Shown here: piece after piece, positions 22,938-30,027 of the stretch | How positions within the stretch are numbered: position 1 is the stretch's first letter | Layout: each line of letters opens with the position of its first letter | Assembly: GCA_022360105.1 (NCBI GenBank) | Contig: JAKSDL010000229.1 | Span: forward strand, 1 to 30,027 | DNA from: Pseudomonadota bacterium | GTDB lineage: Bacteria > SAR324 > XYD2-FULL-50-16 > JAHJRI01 | Reading direction: 5' to 3' | DNA length: 30,027 bases | The notes under the pieces: model-generated | The model's input: the letters and a program-made list of their open reading frames with translations, nothing else | The model's database searches: none | Told to the model about the DNA's origin: nothing | Made by a program: the position numbers and the translations under genes

Positions 22938-24317
22938 ATGCACGCTGAAGCAAAGCAAATCACCGGTTATATAAACGAATATGAACTTTGGAAAACAAAA
23001 TCCCCGGGCAATATTGACGGTATGAGCCAGATTGCTACGAAACCCATAGAGATGGTCTCCAAAAAGATCATTTCTACAGAAATTGGTGACAAGGTTGCTG
23101 ATGCCCTGTTTACTATCATTGAAAAATCGATCCTGGGAACCGAAAAACTGGTTACTGATCAGGAGATCATTGAAGAAATTCAACAGCATGATCCTTCCAT
23201 AGGTAGTATACATGATATCAGGCGGTCACAGAATATTGGTGCGATGAATCAGGCAGCCCTGGGTTTTATCAGATCAAACACAGCTTTTGCAGCAGCCCAG
23301 GGAGCTGGCGCAGGCGCTAAAGGTCTTTTGGGGTTGCCGTTAAATATTCCGGTACTGTTTACGGCAGTTTTCCGAATGATCCAGCAGATTTGCTCCTGTT
23401 ATGGTTTTGACTACCAACGACCGGAAGAGAAATATTTTATTCTGAAAATCCTGGCTATTTCGGCTTCAACCAAAGAGAAAGAAAAAAATACTGCCTTGAA
23501 GGATATTGAGCTTTCCGATGCAATAATCAAAGCGCAATATAGTGCGGTAGCTACAGCGACCTATTTGAAGCAAACGGAAATTGCCCTGCTGAAGCAGTCC
23601 TGGAACCAGATGGATGATAAATCGGCGTTAATCGTGCTGAGAAAATCGTTGAAATCGATCGGGTTTCAATTGACAAAGAAGAAAGCCCTGCAAATGATCC
23701 CAGCCATTTCCGCCGTTATCGGAGCAGTATTTGATTCTGTGTATACCAACGATGTGGGAGAGATAGCCAATCTGCTCTATCGACAGAGGAGAATAAACAC
23801 ACGGTCTTTTGAGGTTACCCGGGTCGAATACAAATTTCCCACGGAAAAGCTCGACAAAAAGGAGCCTGCTGTCTCCGGAAAAGAAAAATCAGATGTATCT
23901 GTGGAAGAATCGGTTTTAAAACCTTTGTCGGAATCCACCCGAATCATTACTCAGTTTTTGACCATGATAGCCCTGTCAGACAGCTATTTTGACGACTCGG
24001 AAAAAAACTACATATTGGAGACTGTCAAGGAAGATATCTGCGAAGAACTTTCGGAAGGTACCCTTCAAAAGATGATCGATGAAATCAAGGAAAAGGATAT
24101 TACTGAAATTTTGAATGATCACTCAAAATACGATCAGGATTTTAAAGAGAGCCTGATATTAATGGGCATGGTCGTATCCATGGTAGATGGGAAGGTGGTC
24201 CCGGAAGAATCAGCACTCATCTACCATGCCTGCCAAATGTTTCAGATCAGCCCCGAAAAATACAAGGAACTCAACAAGGCTGCCTTTGAAATCTATGAAG
24301 GCTTCAAGCCTGCATGA
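22938..24317 (+). CDS. EcsC family protein fused to a TerB-like domain
   Basis: 459 residues. The EcsC domain spans about 10-300, with the recognisable stretches KIISTEIGDKVADALFTII, QAALGFIRSNTAFAAAQGAG and LLGLPLNIPVLFTAVFRMIQ. ILKILAISAST follows, and ALQMIPAISAVIGAVFDSVY comes near 255. A low-complexity charged linker (about 300-335) leads to a helical TerB/tellurite-resistance-like domain (about 338-455). Its blocks are FLTMIALSDSYFDDSEKNYI and LMGMVVSMVDGKVVPEESAL, whose D-S-Y-F-D-D and D-G-K-V acidic loops resemble TerB metal-site motifs. Hydrophobic Gly/Ala helices suggest membrane association. AGGAG lies upstream of the ATG. The function of EcsC is unsettled; a membrane stress role is inference. 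Monocistronic as far as seen. Confidence 0.82.
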   Translation: MHAEAKQITGYINEYELWKTKSPGNIDGMSQIATKPIEMVSKKIISTEIGDKVADALFTIIEKSILGTEKLVTDQEIIEEIQQHDPSIGSIHDIRRSQNIGAMNQAALGFIRSNTAFAAAQGAGAGAKGLLGLPLNIPVLFTAVFRMIQQICSCYGFDYQRPEEKYFILKILAISASTKEKEKNTALKDIELSDAIIKAQYSAVATATYLKQTEIALLKQSWNQMDDKSALIVLRKSLKSIGFQLTKKKALQMIPAISAVIGAVFDSVYTNDVGEIANLLYRQRRINTRSFEVTRVEYKFPTEKLDKKEPAVSGKEKSDVSVEESVLKPLSESTRIITQFLTMIALSDSYFDDSEKNYILETVKEDICEELSEGTLQKMIDEIKEKDITEILNDHSKYDQDFKESLILMGMVVSMVDGKVVPEESALIYHACQMFQISPEKYKELNKAAFEIYEGFKPA

Positions 24318-24483
24318 CCAGCAGTTATAACCGACATCCGCGGGCCATCCCCTAAATCCGACATCAGTGCCCAGACGCTTTTGAACAACGTTTCCCTGCC
24401 CTTTGGCGGCAGTTTTCATTGTAAAGCCTTGTATCGAGCGGCTGCATTGAAATTCACCAATATTGCTTCTCATGATAAGTCCG

Positions 24484-24512
24484 GTTGATGGGCAACGAGT
24501 TGCCCATCCTAC
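24484..24512 (+). repeat. REP-like palindrome, copy 1
   Basis: GATGGGCAAC and GTTGCCCATC arms around a central GA (24487-24508), flanked by CCGGTT on the left and CTACA on the right. The same unit recurs at 24622-24650 and, inverted, at 29862-29893. It lies in the 604-bp gap 24318-24921, which otherwise holds no gene I can support. Confidence 0.7.
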
Positions 24513-24555
24513 ATCTGGCTGGAAATTCCGATTCGAAATAAAAATTGTACTGACT

Positions 24556-24586
24556 ATGTAGGGTGGGCCGGCGCAGCCTGTCCATC
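24556..24586 (-). repeat. REP-like palindrome, degenerate inverted copy
   Basis: ATGTAGGGTGGGCCGG leading to GCCTGTCCATC resembles the same element in the opposite orientation, with the centre diverged. It sits between copies 1 and 2. Confidence 0.4.
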
Positions 24587-24621
24587 TTTTTGAACCAGGA
24601 TCAGACTACTCTTTGAATCTG

Positions 24622-24650
24622 GCTGATGGGTAACGAGTTGCCCATCCTAC
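24622..24650 (+). repeat. REP-like palindrome, copy 2
   Basis: GATGGGTAAC and GTTGCCCATC around GA (24625-24646) followed by CTAC. One base differs from copy 1 in the left arm. Same orientation as copy 1, 138 bp away. Confidence 0.65.
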
Positions 24651-24921
24651 TGTCTTATTTCAGTTTTAAATTCGACACCCAAAGTAAGCAGACGGTTTTT
24701 CTTTTTTCTAACAAGTTATATTTTATTAGAATTAACTATCTTAGATGTAATCCAGCGATTTTTAGTTTGAACACGGTTTGGTTTGTCAGATTTTCAGCCA
24801 CAGGGAGTAAGCCTGGGAACATGGCCTTTCCTTGACACCAGAATTGTGAGATACTACCATATGACTCGACATAATTTTTCCGAAGCAACTGACCCAAAAC
24901 CCGGCTGTCAAAAAATAAAAA

Positions 24922-25824
24922 ATGTTTAAAAAGATATTAATTATCTCGTTGGCACTGGTTTTCAGTGCAACAACGATATTTGCTGCGACGCCAAGACAGG
25001 CAACGTTAATTTTGGTTTCTATAGGTAAAGACATTTCAAAAAAGATTAAAAGCAGGCAACCCTTCGTGAATTATCTGGCGAAACATTTACGCAGTGAAGG
25101 TATTGAAAAGGGCCAGGTTAAAGTTGTTGAAGGTATTCCGCAAGTCGCTTCGATGATCAACAGTGGCGAAGCGGATATTTTCGTTGATAGTCCTTTCCCT
25201 GTGCTGATGGTTGACTACCTGGCGGATATAAAATACCCCCTGAGACGATGGAAAAGAGGGGTTGCTGAATATTCCTCCATTATCTTTACAAGGAAAGACA
25301 GCGGCATTCGAAAATTGGAGGATTTGAAAGGGAATATGATATCTTTTGAAGAACGCTTCTCTACATCAGGCTATTTTCTGCCAAAGTCGCTTCTGCTTGA
25401 CCGTAAGCTCACACTTAAATTGAAGCGCAGCCTCAACGCCCCTGTTTCGTCCGATGAAATTGGATACATTTTTAGCGAGGGAGATGAAACCACCATGGTT
25501 TGGGTTCTGAGAAAGAGAATTCAGGCAGGTGCCATCGATCGACCAAATTTTTTTGAGGATGCCAGGGATCAGGTTTCACATCTTCACATCCTTTACCAGA
25601 CCGAACCAGTCCCGCGAAACCTGTTTGCACACCGCAGCAATCTTGACAAAAAACTCATATCCAAAATGAAGGCTGTTCTTCTAAAGATGGACCAGACCCG
25701 GGAAGGAAGAGAAATTCTTACATCGTATCAAAAAACCAGGAAATTTGATAATGTCCCTTCAAAATCCATCGCTGTTCTGGACAAAATGAAGCGTTACATC
25801 AAATTGGAACTTGATGACCAATGA
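24922..25824 (+). CDS. PhnD-like periplasmic binding protein, probable sensor partner
   Basis: 300 residues with a Sec signal peptide (MFKKILIISLALVFSATTIF, cleavage after AA near 22-23) and the type-2 periplasmic binding fold of the phosphate/phosphite/phosphonate PhnD group. Visible blocks are FVNYLAKHLR, VEGIPQVASMINSGEADIFV (about 70-90), DSPFPVLMVDYL, IRKLEDLKGNMISFE (near 133-147) and STSGYFLPKSLL. It stands alone, without ABC permease or ATPase genes. Its stop overlaps the start of a histidine kinase by four bases (ATGA). So it is more likely the ligand-sensing half of a signalling pair than a transporter subunit. TtrS-type kinases carry a comparable domain fused. The ligand is unknown. 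No Shine-Dalgarno is evident. Confidence 0.88.
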   Translation: MFKKILIISLALVFSATTIFAATPRQATLILVSIGKDISKKIKSRQPFVNYLAKHLRSEGIEKGQVKVVEGIPQVASMINSGEADIFVDSPFPVLMVDYLADIKYPLRRWKRGVAEYSSIIFTRKDSGIRKLEDLKGNMISFEERFSTSGYFLPKSLLLDRKLTLKLKRSLNAPVSSDEIGYIFSEGDETTMVWVLRKRIQAGAIDRPNFFEDARDQVSHLHILYQTEPVPRNLFAHRSNLDKKLISKMKAVLLKMDQTREGREILTSYQKTRKFDNVPSKSIAVLDKMKRYIKLELDDQ

Positions 25825-27839
25825 AGCTCAATATTCGAGGTCAACTGATCGGTTTTGCTTTTTTTTTGATTCTCCTTGTAGGTGGCAGCATCTCACTCTA
25901 TTCCATTTACCAGGTCCGTACGGAGCACTTAAAAAGGTTTACAAGGAGTGCACTGGAGAGTACTAAAATCATTGCTTCAACCGTAACAGACGCCCTCTAC
26001 CAGTTCAAAATCAGCACCCTAAGGAGAGAACTGCAGACCACGAGAATCGATGAGGATATTGTTTCAACATATGTGATGGATGTTGATGGCGTGGTTTTAT
26101 CGGATGGTACCGTAGAAAATCTGTTTCGTGATCAAAGACCGGATGATTCATTTGCAAAACGGGTTTTCCAATCGCAACACTGGATTCACGAAACAGAAGG
26201 AGACATTCTGAAGATCGGCGGTCCTGTTAATCTTGTCGAAGAACACCTGGGTTTTCTTATTGTCAATTACTCTCTCGATAGAATTCGCAGAGATTCCTAC
26301 CAAACCATAACCAACAATATCATAATAACAGTAATATGCTTTACAATGGGAGCCGCTCTTGCTTTTTTTCTAGCTGGAAAGTACAGCAAGCGGATCCAAA
26401 ATCTTCTTTTAGGTACAAAGAAAATTGCCGAAGGCAATTTGTCTTTTAAGATTGAATCCGAATCGGAGGACGAAATAGGGCAACTGGCCAATGCATTCAA
26501 TAAAATGACCGGAGTTCTGCAGGAAACCACGGTTTCCAAGGAGTTTGTGGACAATATTATTTTTTCCATGACAGATAGTTTGATTGTCCTGAACCAGCAC
26601 TTTTTAATCCAGTCTATCAATAGAGCGACCACTGACATTTTGGGATATGATGAACGGGATCTTACGGGGAAGCATTTTAATACAATATTGAACATAGGTA
26701 AGAATATTATGAGTAGCCTTCTTCCTGATGTTAGTGAAAAAAAACTGTGGCGTTACGGTTCGGTGAAGGGTATCGAAATAACCTATTTCTCCAAATCCGG
26801 TCAGGAAATTCCTGTATTATTGTCGGCCTCAATAATTTATGACAAAAACCAGAACGTTCAAGGAATCGTTTGTATTGCCAAGGATGTTACTCAACAAAAA
26901 CTGGCAGAAAGAGAATTGAAAAGGCATCGTAATCAGCTGGGAATTTTGGTTCAAGAGCGAACCTATAAACTAAAAAAAGAGATCTCGGACCGCAAAAAGA
27001 TTGAAAAGGAATTAAAGAAAGCCCATCGCGAAATGGAGAAGCAGGTGGAAGAGCGCACAGCAGACTACAAAAGGGCCAAAGAAGAAGCCGAAAGGGCCAA
27101 CCAATCCAAAAATGAATTTCTGGCAAACATGTCACATGAGTTGCGGACTCCCATGCATCATATTTTAAGCTATTCCAAATCGGGGATTAACAAATTTGAT
27201 AAGGTTAATAAAGAAAAACTACTTCACTATTTTACTCAAACCAGAACCTCGGGAGAACGATTGATGATCCTTTTGAATGATCTGCTCGATCTTTCAAAAC
27301 TGGAATCCGGTCAAATGAGCTATGATATGAAAAGCATCGATTTAGCTGAAATGATAAAGCAAATCGTCAGCGAGTTTTCACAAATGGCTCTTGAAAGTGA
27401 GATTTATCTCAAGGTCGAAGAACCTGACCTGCCAACGATAGTGACATGTGATAGTCAAAAAATCGGTCAGGTAATTCGAAACCTGCTTTCCAATGCGATG
27501 AAGTTTACTCCCTCCAACAAGTCAATCATCATATCTTATGATTCACATGTTCTGCCTGTTATAAAAGACATGACTAATAGTAATTCAGTCCCCGGTTTGA
27601 AAGTAAGAATAATGGATGAAGGTAGCGGAATCCCGGATAACGAGCTTGAGTCAATTTTCGATAAGTTTATTCAAAGCAGCATAACAAAAACCAATGCAGG
27701 CGGCACCGGCTTGGGGCTTGCCATTTGCAGGGAAATCGTTGTGGCGCATCAAGGAAAAATCTGGGCGGAAAACAATCCTCAACGCGGGTCAAGCTTTAGC
27801 TTTGTCCTGCCATATCATCTCGAATCCGATCACACTTGA
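25821..27839 (+). CDS. Membrane sensor histidine kinase (HAMP-PAS-HisKA-HATPase)
   Basis: 672 residues. TM1 spans about 8-30, a periplasmic sensor region about 31-164, and TM2 about 165-187. HAMP (about 188-240) contains GTKKIAEGNLSFKIES and DEIGQLANAFNKMT. PAS follows (about 243-358) with LGYDERDLTGKHF, then a long charged coiled coil (360-430). HisKA has phospho-acceptor His439 in MSHELRTPMHH. HATPase has N-box Asn554/Asn558 (GQVIRNLLSNAMKFTP), G1 DEGSGIP (599-605) and G2 GGTGLGLAI (627-635). All kinase motifs are intact. It is translationally coupled to the PhnD-like binding protein, the likely ligand-bearing partner for the periplasmic region. No response regulator gene adjoins it, so its target must be elsewhere. 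Confidence 0.95.
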   Translation: MKLNIRGQLIGFAFFLILLVGGSISLYSIYQVRTEHLKRFTRSALESTKIIASTVTDALYQFKISTLRRELQTTRIDEDIVSTYVMDVDGVVLSDGTVENLFRDQRPDDSFAKRVFQSQHWIHETEGDILKIGGPVNLVEEHLGFLIVNYSLDRIRRDSYQTITNNIIITVICFTMGAALAFFLAGKYSKRIQNLLLGTKKIAEGNLSFKIESESEDEIGQLANAFNKMTGVLQETTVSKEFVDNIIFSMTDSLIVLNQHFLIQSINRATTDILGYDERDLTGKHFNTILNIGKNIMSSLLPDVSEKKLWRYGSVKGIEITYFSKSGQEIPVLLSASIIYDKNQNVQGIVCIAKDVTQQKLAERELKRHRNQLGILVQERTYKLKKEISDRKKIEKELKKAHREMEKQVEERTADYKRAKEEAERANQSKNEFLANMSHELRTPMHHILSYSKSGINKFDKVNKEKLLHYFTQTRTSGERLMILLNDLLDLSKLESGQMSYDMKSIDLAEMIKQIVSEFSQMALESEIYLKVEEPDLPTIVTCDSQKIGQVIRNLLSNAMKFTPSNKSIIISYDSHVLPVIKDMTNSNSVPGLKVRIMDEGSGIPDNELESIFDKFIQSSITKTNAGGTGLGLAICREIVVAHQGKIWAENNPQRGSSFSFVLPYHLESDHT

Positions 27840-27947
27840 AAAATCAAAATCCAAGCTGTTAACTCCCACATAAATTCTTTGAATTCAGGTCTTTTGAGAA
27901 TCATAAATTGACTTTTCCAAGGAATAGATTTTACACTCCGGGCATTA

Positions 27948-27984
27948 TTTTAATGCTGTTTTCATCAGGAAAACAGCATTAAAA
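27948..27984. terminator. 16-bp perfect hairpin after the kinase gene
   Basis: TTTTAATGCTGTTTTC (27948-27963) and GAAAACAGCATTAAAA (27969-27984) are exact reverse complements with loop ATCAG, about 108 bp after the kinase stop and 76 bp before the radical SAM start. The stem is AT-rich and A/T-tailed on each side, as in two-way terminators, but no free T-run follows on the plus strand. It could also be a leader structure of the next gene. The rest of 27840-28060 shows nothing else. Confidence 0.5.
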
Positions 27985-28060
27985 ATCGGGCTGTGAAAAA
28001 AATGTGTTTTTGTGATCTCAACTCGCTAATCCAAAGAACCGGTTTCTCTATCGCTGTGCT

Positions 28061-29719
28061 ATGCAAATAACACTAATTTCGTTTACACGTGATATCCTCG
28101 CCTACGGTTTACGGCTGCTATCTTCAAGACTAAGATTGGATGGGCATAACGTCCGCATGGTGTTCTTTACTCATCGCAATGATGTCGCTTTGAGCCCACC
28201 TGTTTTTGAACGTTTTGTGAATCTGGTTAAGGAATCAGACCTTATCGGCATGTCGGTGATGACAAACCAGTTTCACCTTGCGATGCAGGTGACTGAAAGG
28301 CTAAAGCAGGATTTAAACTGCCCTGTTGTATGGGGTGGTGTTCATGCCGGCATTCGTCCCGAAGAATGTCTTAACTATGCAGAAGCGGTCTGTATTGGTG
28401 AAGGAGAGGAATCTTTTCCGGAATATGTAAAACGGATAGTCCAGGGCAAACAGCATTTGAATGTTCAAGGGATGTGGTTTAAAGAGGGTGGAAAAATAGT
28501 CCGCAATCCCCCGCGACCATTGATTCAAGACTTGGATGCCATTCCCTTCCCCGACTATTCCTGCAAGGATGATTACATTTGGTTGAACGGGTCGTTTTGT
28601 CGTTTGGATCAAACCCTGTTTCAGGAATATTACGGTGATGCTTACTGGACGTTGGCTACCAGGGGCTGCCCTTTTGGATGTTCATTTTGTGCCAATAGTA
28701 CTTTGAATAAAAGGTATGCCGGACAAAAGATATTGCGCAAGCGAAGTATCCAAAACGTCATTTCAGAATTGGTGGAGATCAAGGAACGATTTCCAGCCCT
28801 TGCCCATATCCGCTTCGAAGACGATGCCTTCTTTTCTTATACCATAGAAGAACTCGATGAGTTTGCAGACTTGTATCGTAAATTTGTGGCTCTGCCGCTT
28901 TGTGTGACAGGATTGAACCCATTGTACTACAAAAGACAGAAACTGGATTTACTGGTTTCTGCGGGGTTAAAGGTGGTTCGTATTGGAATTCAGAGTGCCA
29001 GTCAGCGGACACGTGCACTGTTTCGACGGCGTGAAACCGATAATATGGTCATTCAGCTGACCAAAGATATTTCCAGCCATAAGCTTTGGGTTCACTATGA
29101 TGTCATTCTCGACAATCCATGGGAAACCGATGAGGATCTCGTGGCAACCCTGCTGTTTGTATCTCGCCTACCGACGCCATATTTCCTGCTCCTTTATTCA
29201 TTGACCCTGTTTCCCGAAACAACATTGCATACGCGCGCAAAACTGGAGGGTCGAATCACTGATGATTTTAACGAAGTTTATGGCAAGTCATACTTTGGTT
29301 TGGATAACACCTACCTCAATAAATTATTTATCTTGATCGGAATTTCAGCAGCGTTTCATATCCGCTTTCCCATGAAGGTGATGCCGCTTCTGGCCAATCC
29401 GATCCTAAGAAAAATCGGCATCAGCGCAATCGGTTATTATGGATGTCTGGCTGCACTGTCAGTGAAACTATTCGGTGTTTTAAGCCGAGTGCACGGGGTG
29501 AAGGAAGGATTCAACCGGTTGAAGACCATCCTAAACATTAAATCGCAAAATGGACGCTTAAGTTTGCCTCTATACAATTTCAGCCCCACCGATGATGGCG
29601 ATGAACCGGAAAAACTTGGTTACGGGGCATTCTTTCATTCTTACAGTCGATACTGGCCGGAAGGTCTTCTAACACCGCTGGTTGATCCGGTTTTCAAATC
29701 AAAAGATGACAAAATTTAA
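28061..29719 (+). CDS. B12-binding-type radical SAM protein
   Basis: 552 residues. The N-terminal Rossmann-like B12-binding domain (about 1-135) shows MQITLISFTRDILAYGLRLL, DLIGMSVMTNQFHLAMQVTE, VWGGVHAGIRPEECL and CIGEGEESF, but I see no DxHxxG motif, so cobalamin would bind base-on or not at all. The radical SAM core (about 190-400) has the 4Fe-4S motif CPFGCSFC (Cys203, Cys207, Cys210), then HIRFEDDAF and VRIGIQSASQRT. The C-terminal 150 residues include a hydrophobic stretch (LFILIGISAAFHIRFPMKVM and ISAIGYYGCLAALSVKLFGV), suggesting membrane contact. Architecture fits anaerobic-type Mg-protoporphyrin cyclase, hopanoid or lipid methyltransferase-like members; the substrate is unknown. No ribosome site is obvious at the ATG, and the neighbour on the right lies outside the window. 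Confidence 0.9.
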   Translation: MQITLISFTRDILAYGLRLLSSRLRLDGHNVRMVFFTHRNDVALSPPVFERFVNLVKESDLIGMSVMTNQFHLAMQVTERLKQDLNCPVVWGGVHAGIRPEECLNYAEAVCIGEGEESFPEYVKRIVQGKQHLNVQGMWFKEGGKIVRNPPRPLIQDLDAIPFPDYSCKDDYIWLNGSFCRLDQTLFQEYYGDAYWTLATRGCPFGCSFCANSTLNKRYAGQKILRKRSIQNVISELVEIKERFPALAHIRFEDDAFFSYTIEELDEFADLYRKFVALPLCVTGLNPLYYKRQKLDLLVSAGLKVVRIGIQSASQRTRALFRRRETDNMVIQLTKDISSHKLWVHYDVILDNPWETDEDLVATLLFVSRLPTPYFLLLYSLTLFPETTLHTRAKLEGRITDDFNEVYGKSYFGLDNTYLNKLFILIGISAAFHIRFPMKVMPLLANPILRKIGISAIGYYGCLAALSVKLFGVLSRVHGVKEGFNRLKTILNIKSQNGRLSLPLYNFSPTDDGDEPEKLGYGAFFHSYSRYWPEGLLTPLVDPVFKSKDDKI

Positions 29720-29861
29720 GGTGAAAAACAAAAGTTTGATTAGTGTTGGTGGCAAATGGTAGAGGTCCTACGTCAAAATCACTAAGTCAAGAGAATCAGG
29801 ACTGCTTCTGAACAGAAGTGAAGGATCTGTCAGAACCTCCAAGAGATTCTGAATAAGATTT

Positions 29862-29893
29862 GTAGGATGGGCAACTCGTTGCCCATCAACCGG
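29862..29893 (-). repeat. REP-like palindrome, copy 3 (inverted)
   Basis: Read on the minus strand, this matches copy 1 (24484-24512), including the flanking CCGGTT and CTACA. The centre is TC on the plus strand instead of GA. It lies in the 308-bp right-hand end of the window, which otherwise holds no gene I can support. Confidence 0.7.
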
Positions 29894-30027
29894 GCTGATC
29901 ACGAAAAACAAAACATGTTGCGTCAAAAATGGTCCTCTGAAGCAACTGCCTCTAGAATTTCATGAAAGGTAACCCGCAAGATAACCATCAAGTTCAAAAC
30001 ATCATCCCATCCCTACAAATCAAACAG

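Noticed and set aside
22851..23213. 120-codon minus-strand frame
   Set aside because: Overlaps the 5' half of the EcsC gene, which has good domain support and a ribosome site; the minus frame shows no domain.

Overview
The window looks like a chromosomal segment of an AT-leaning Gram-negative bacterium, probably of deltaproteobacterial type (Desulfobacterota or SAR324-like). The basis is the gene repertoire: a type III sulfide:quinone reductase with a DUF1641 partner, a Cys-rich 'two-CW' regulator, multihaem cytochromes c and a Rieske/cytochrome b complex. No rRNA, tRNA, phage, transposase or CRISPR array was seen. The taxonomic assignment is inference only.

Layout. 1-2500 (minus): a D-serine dehydratase gene followed by a sodium:amino-acid symporter cut by the left edge, a likely amino-acid uptake and deamination pair. 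3058-4766 (plus): amtB-glnK ammonium module behind a candidate sigma-54 promoter. 4875-5125 (minus): remains of a frameshifted membrane-protein gene. 5396-6472 (plus): a YhcG/DUF1016 PD-(D/E)XK nuclease-like gene whose start is overlapped by a small upstream reading frame. 6591-9154 (minus): sqr, a DUF1641 gene with an internal triplicated unit, and an HTH/two-CW regulator.

9744-17552 (plus) is the centrepiece, a tightly packed seven-gene cluster. It starts with a fusion of a cation-diffusion-facilitator membrane domain to an HflK-like SPFH domain. It continues with an HflC-like protein, a second HflK-like protein, a Rieske protein, a fused cytochrome b with a periplasmic tail, a dihaem cytochrome c and a trihaem cytochrome c. 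I read it as a quinol:cytochrome c oxidoreductase encoded together with its own membrane scaffold. It is divergent from sqr, and a long intergenic region with perfect inverted repeats lies between them. A simple joint model is sulfide to SQR to quinone pool to the bc-type complex to the c haems. No terminal oxidase is in the window.

17773-19260 (minus): a secreted PhoX/DUF839 protein whose conserved blocks appear in circularly permuted order. 19896-22414 (minus): an MsbA-type ABC exporter and a GNAT acetyltransferase. 22938-24317 (plus): an EcsC-TerB-like fusion. 24922-27839 (plus): a PhnD-like periplasmic binding protein translationally coupled to a membrane histidine kinase. 28061-29719 (plus): a B12-binding-type radical SAM protein. 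Several intergenic regions carry short palindromic repeats of REP/MITE type, including one family with three good copies and one degenerate copy.
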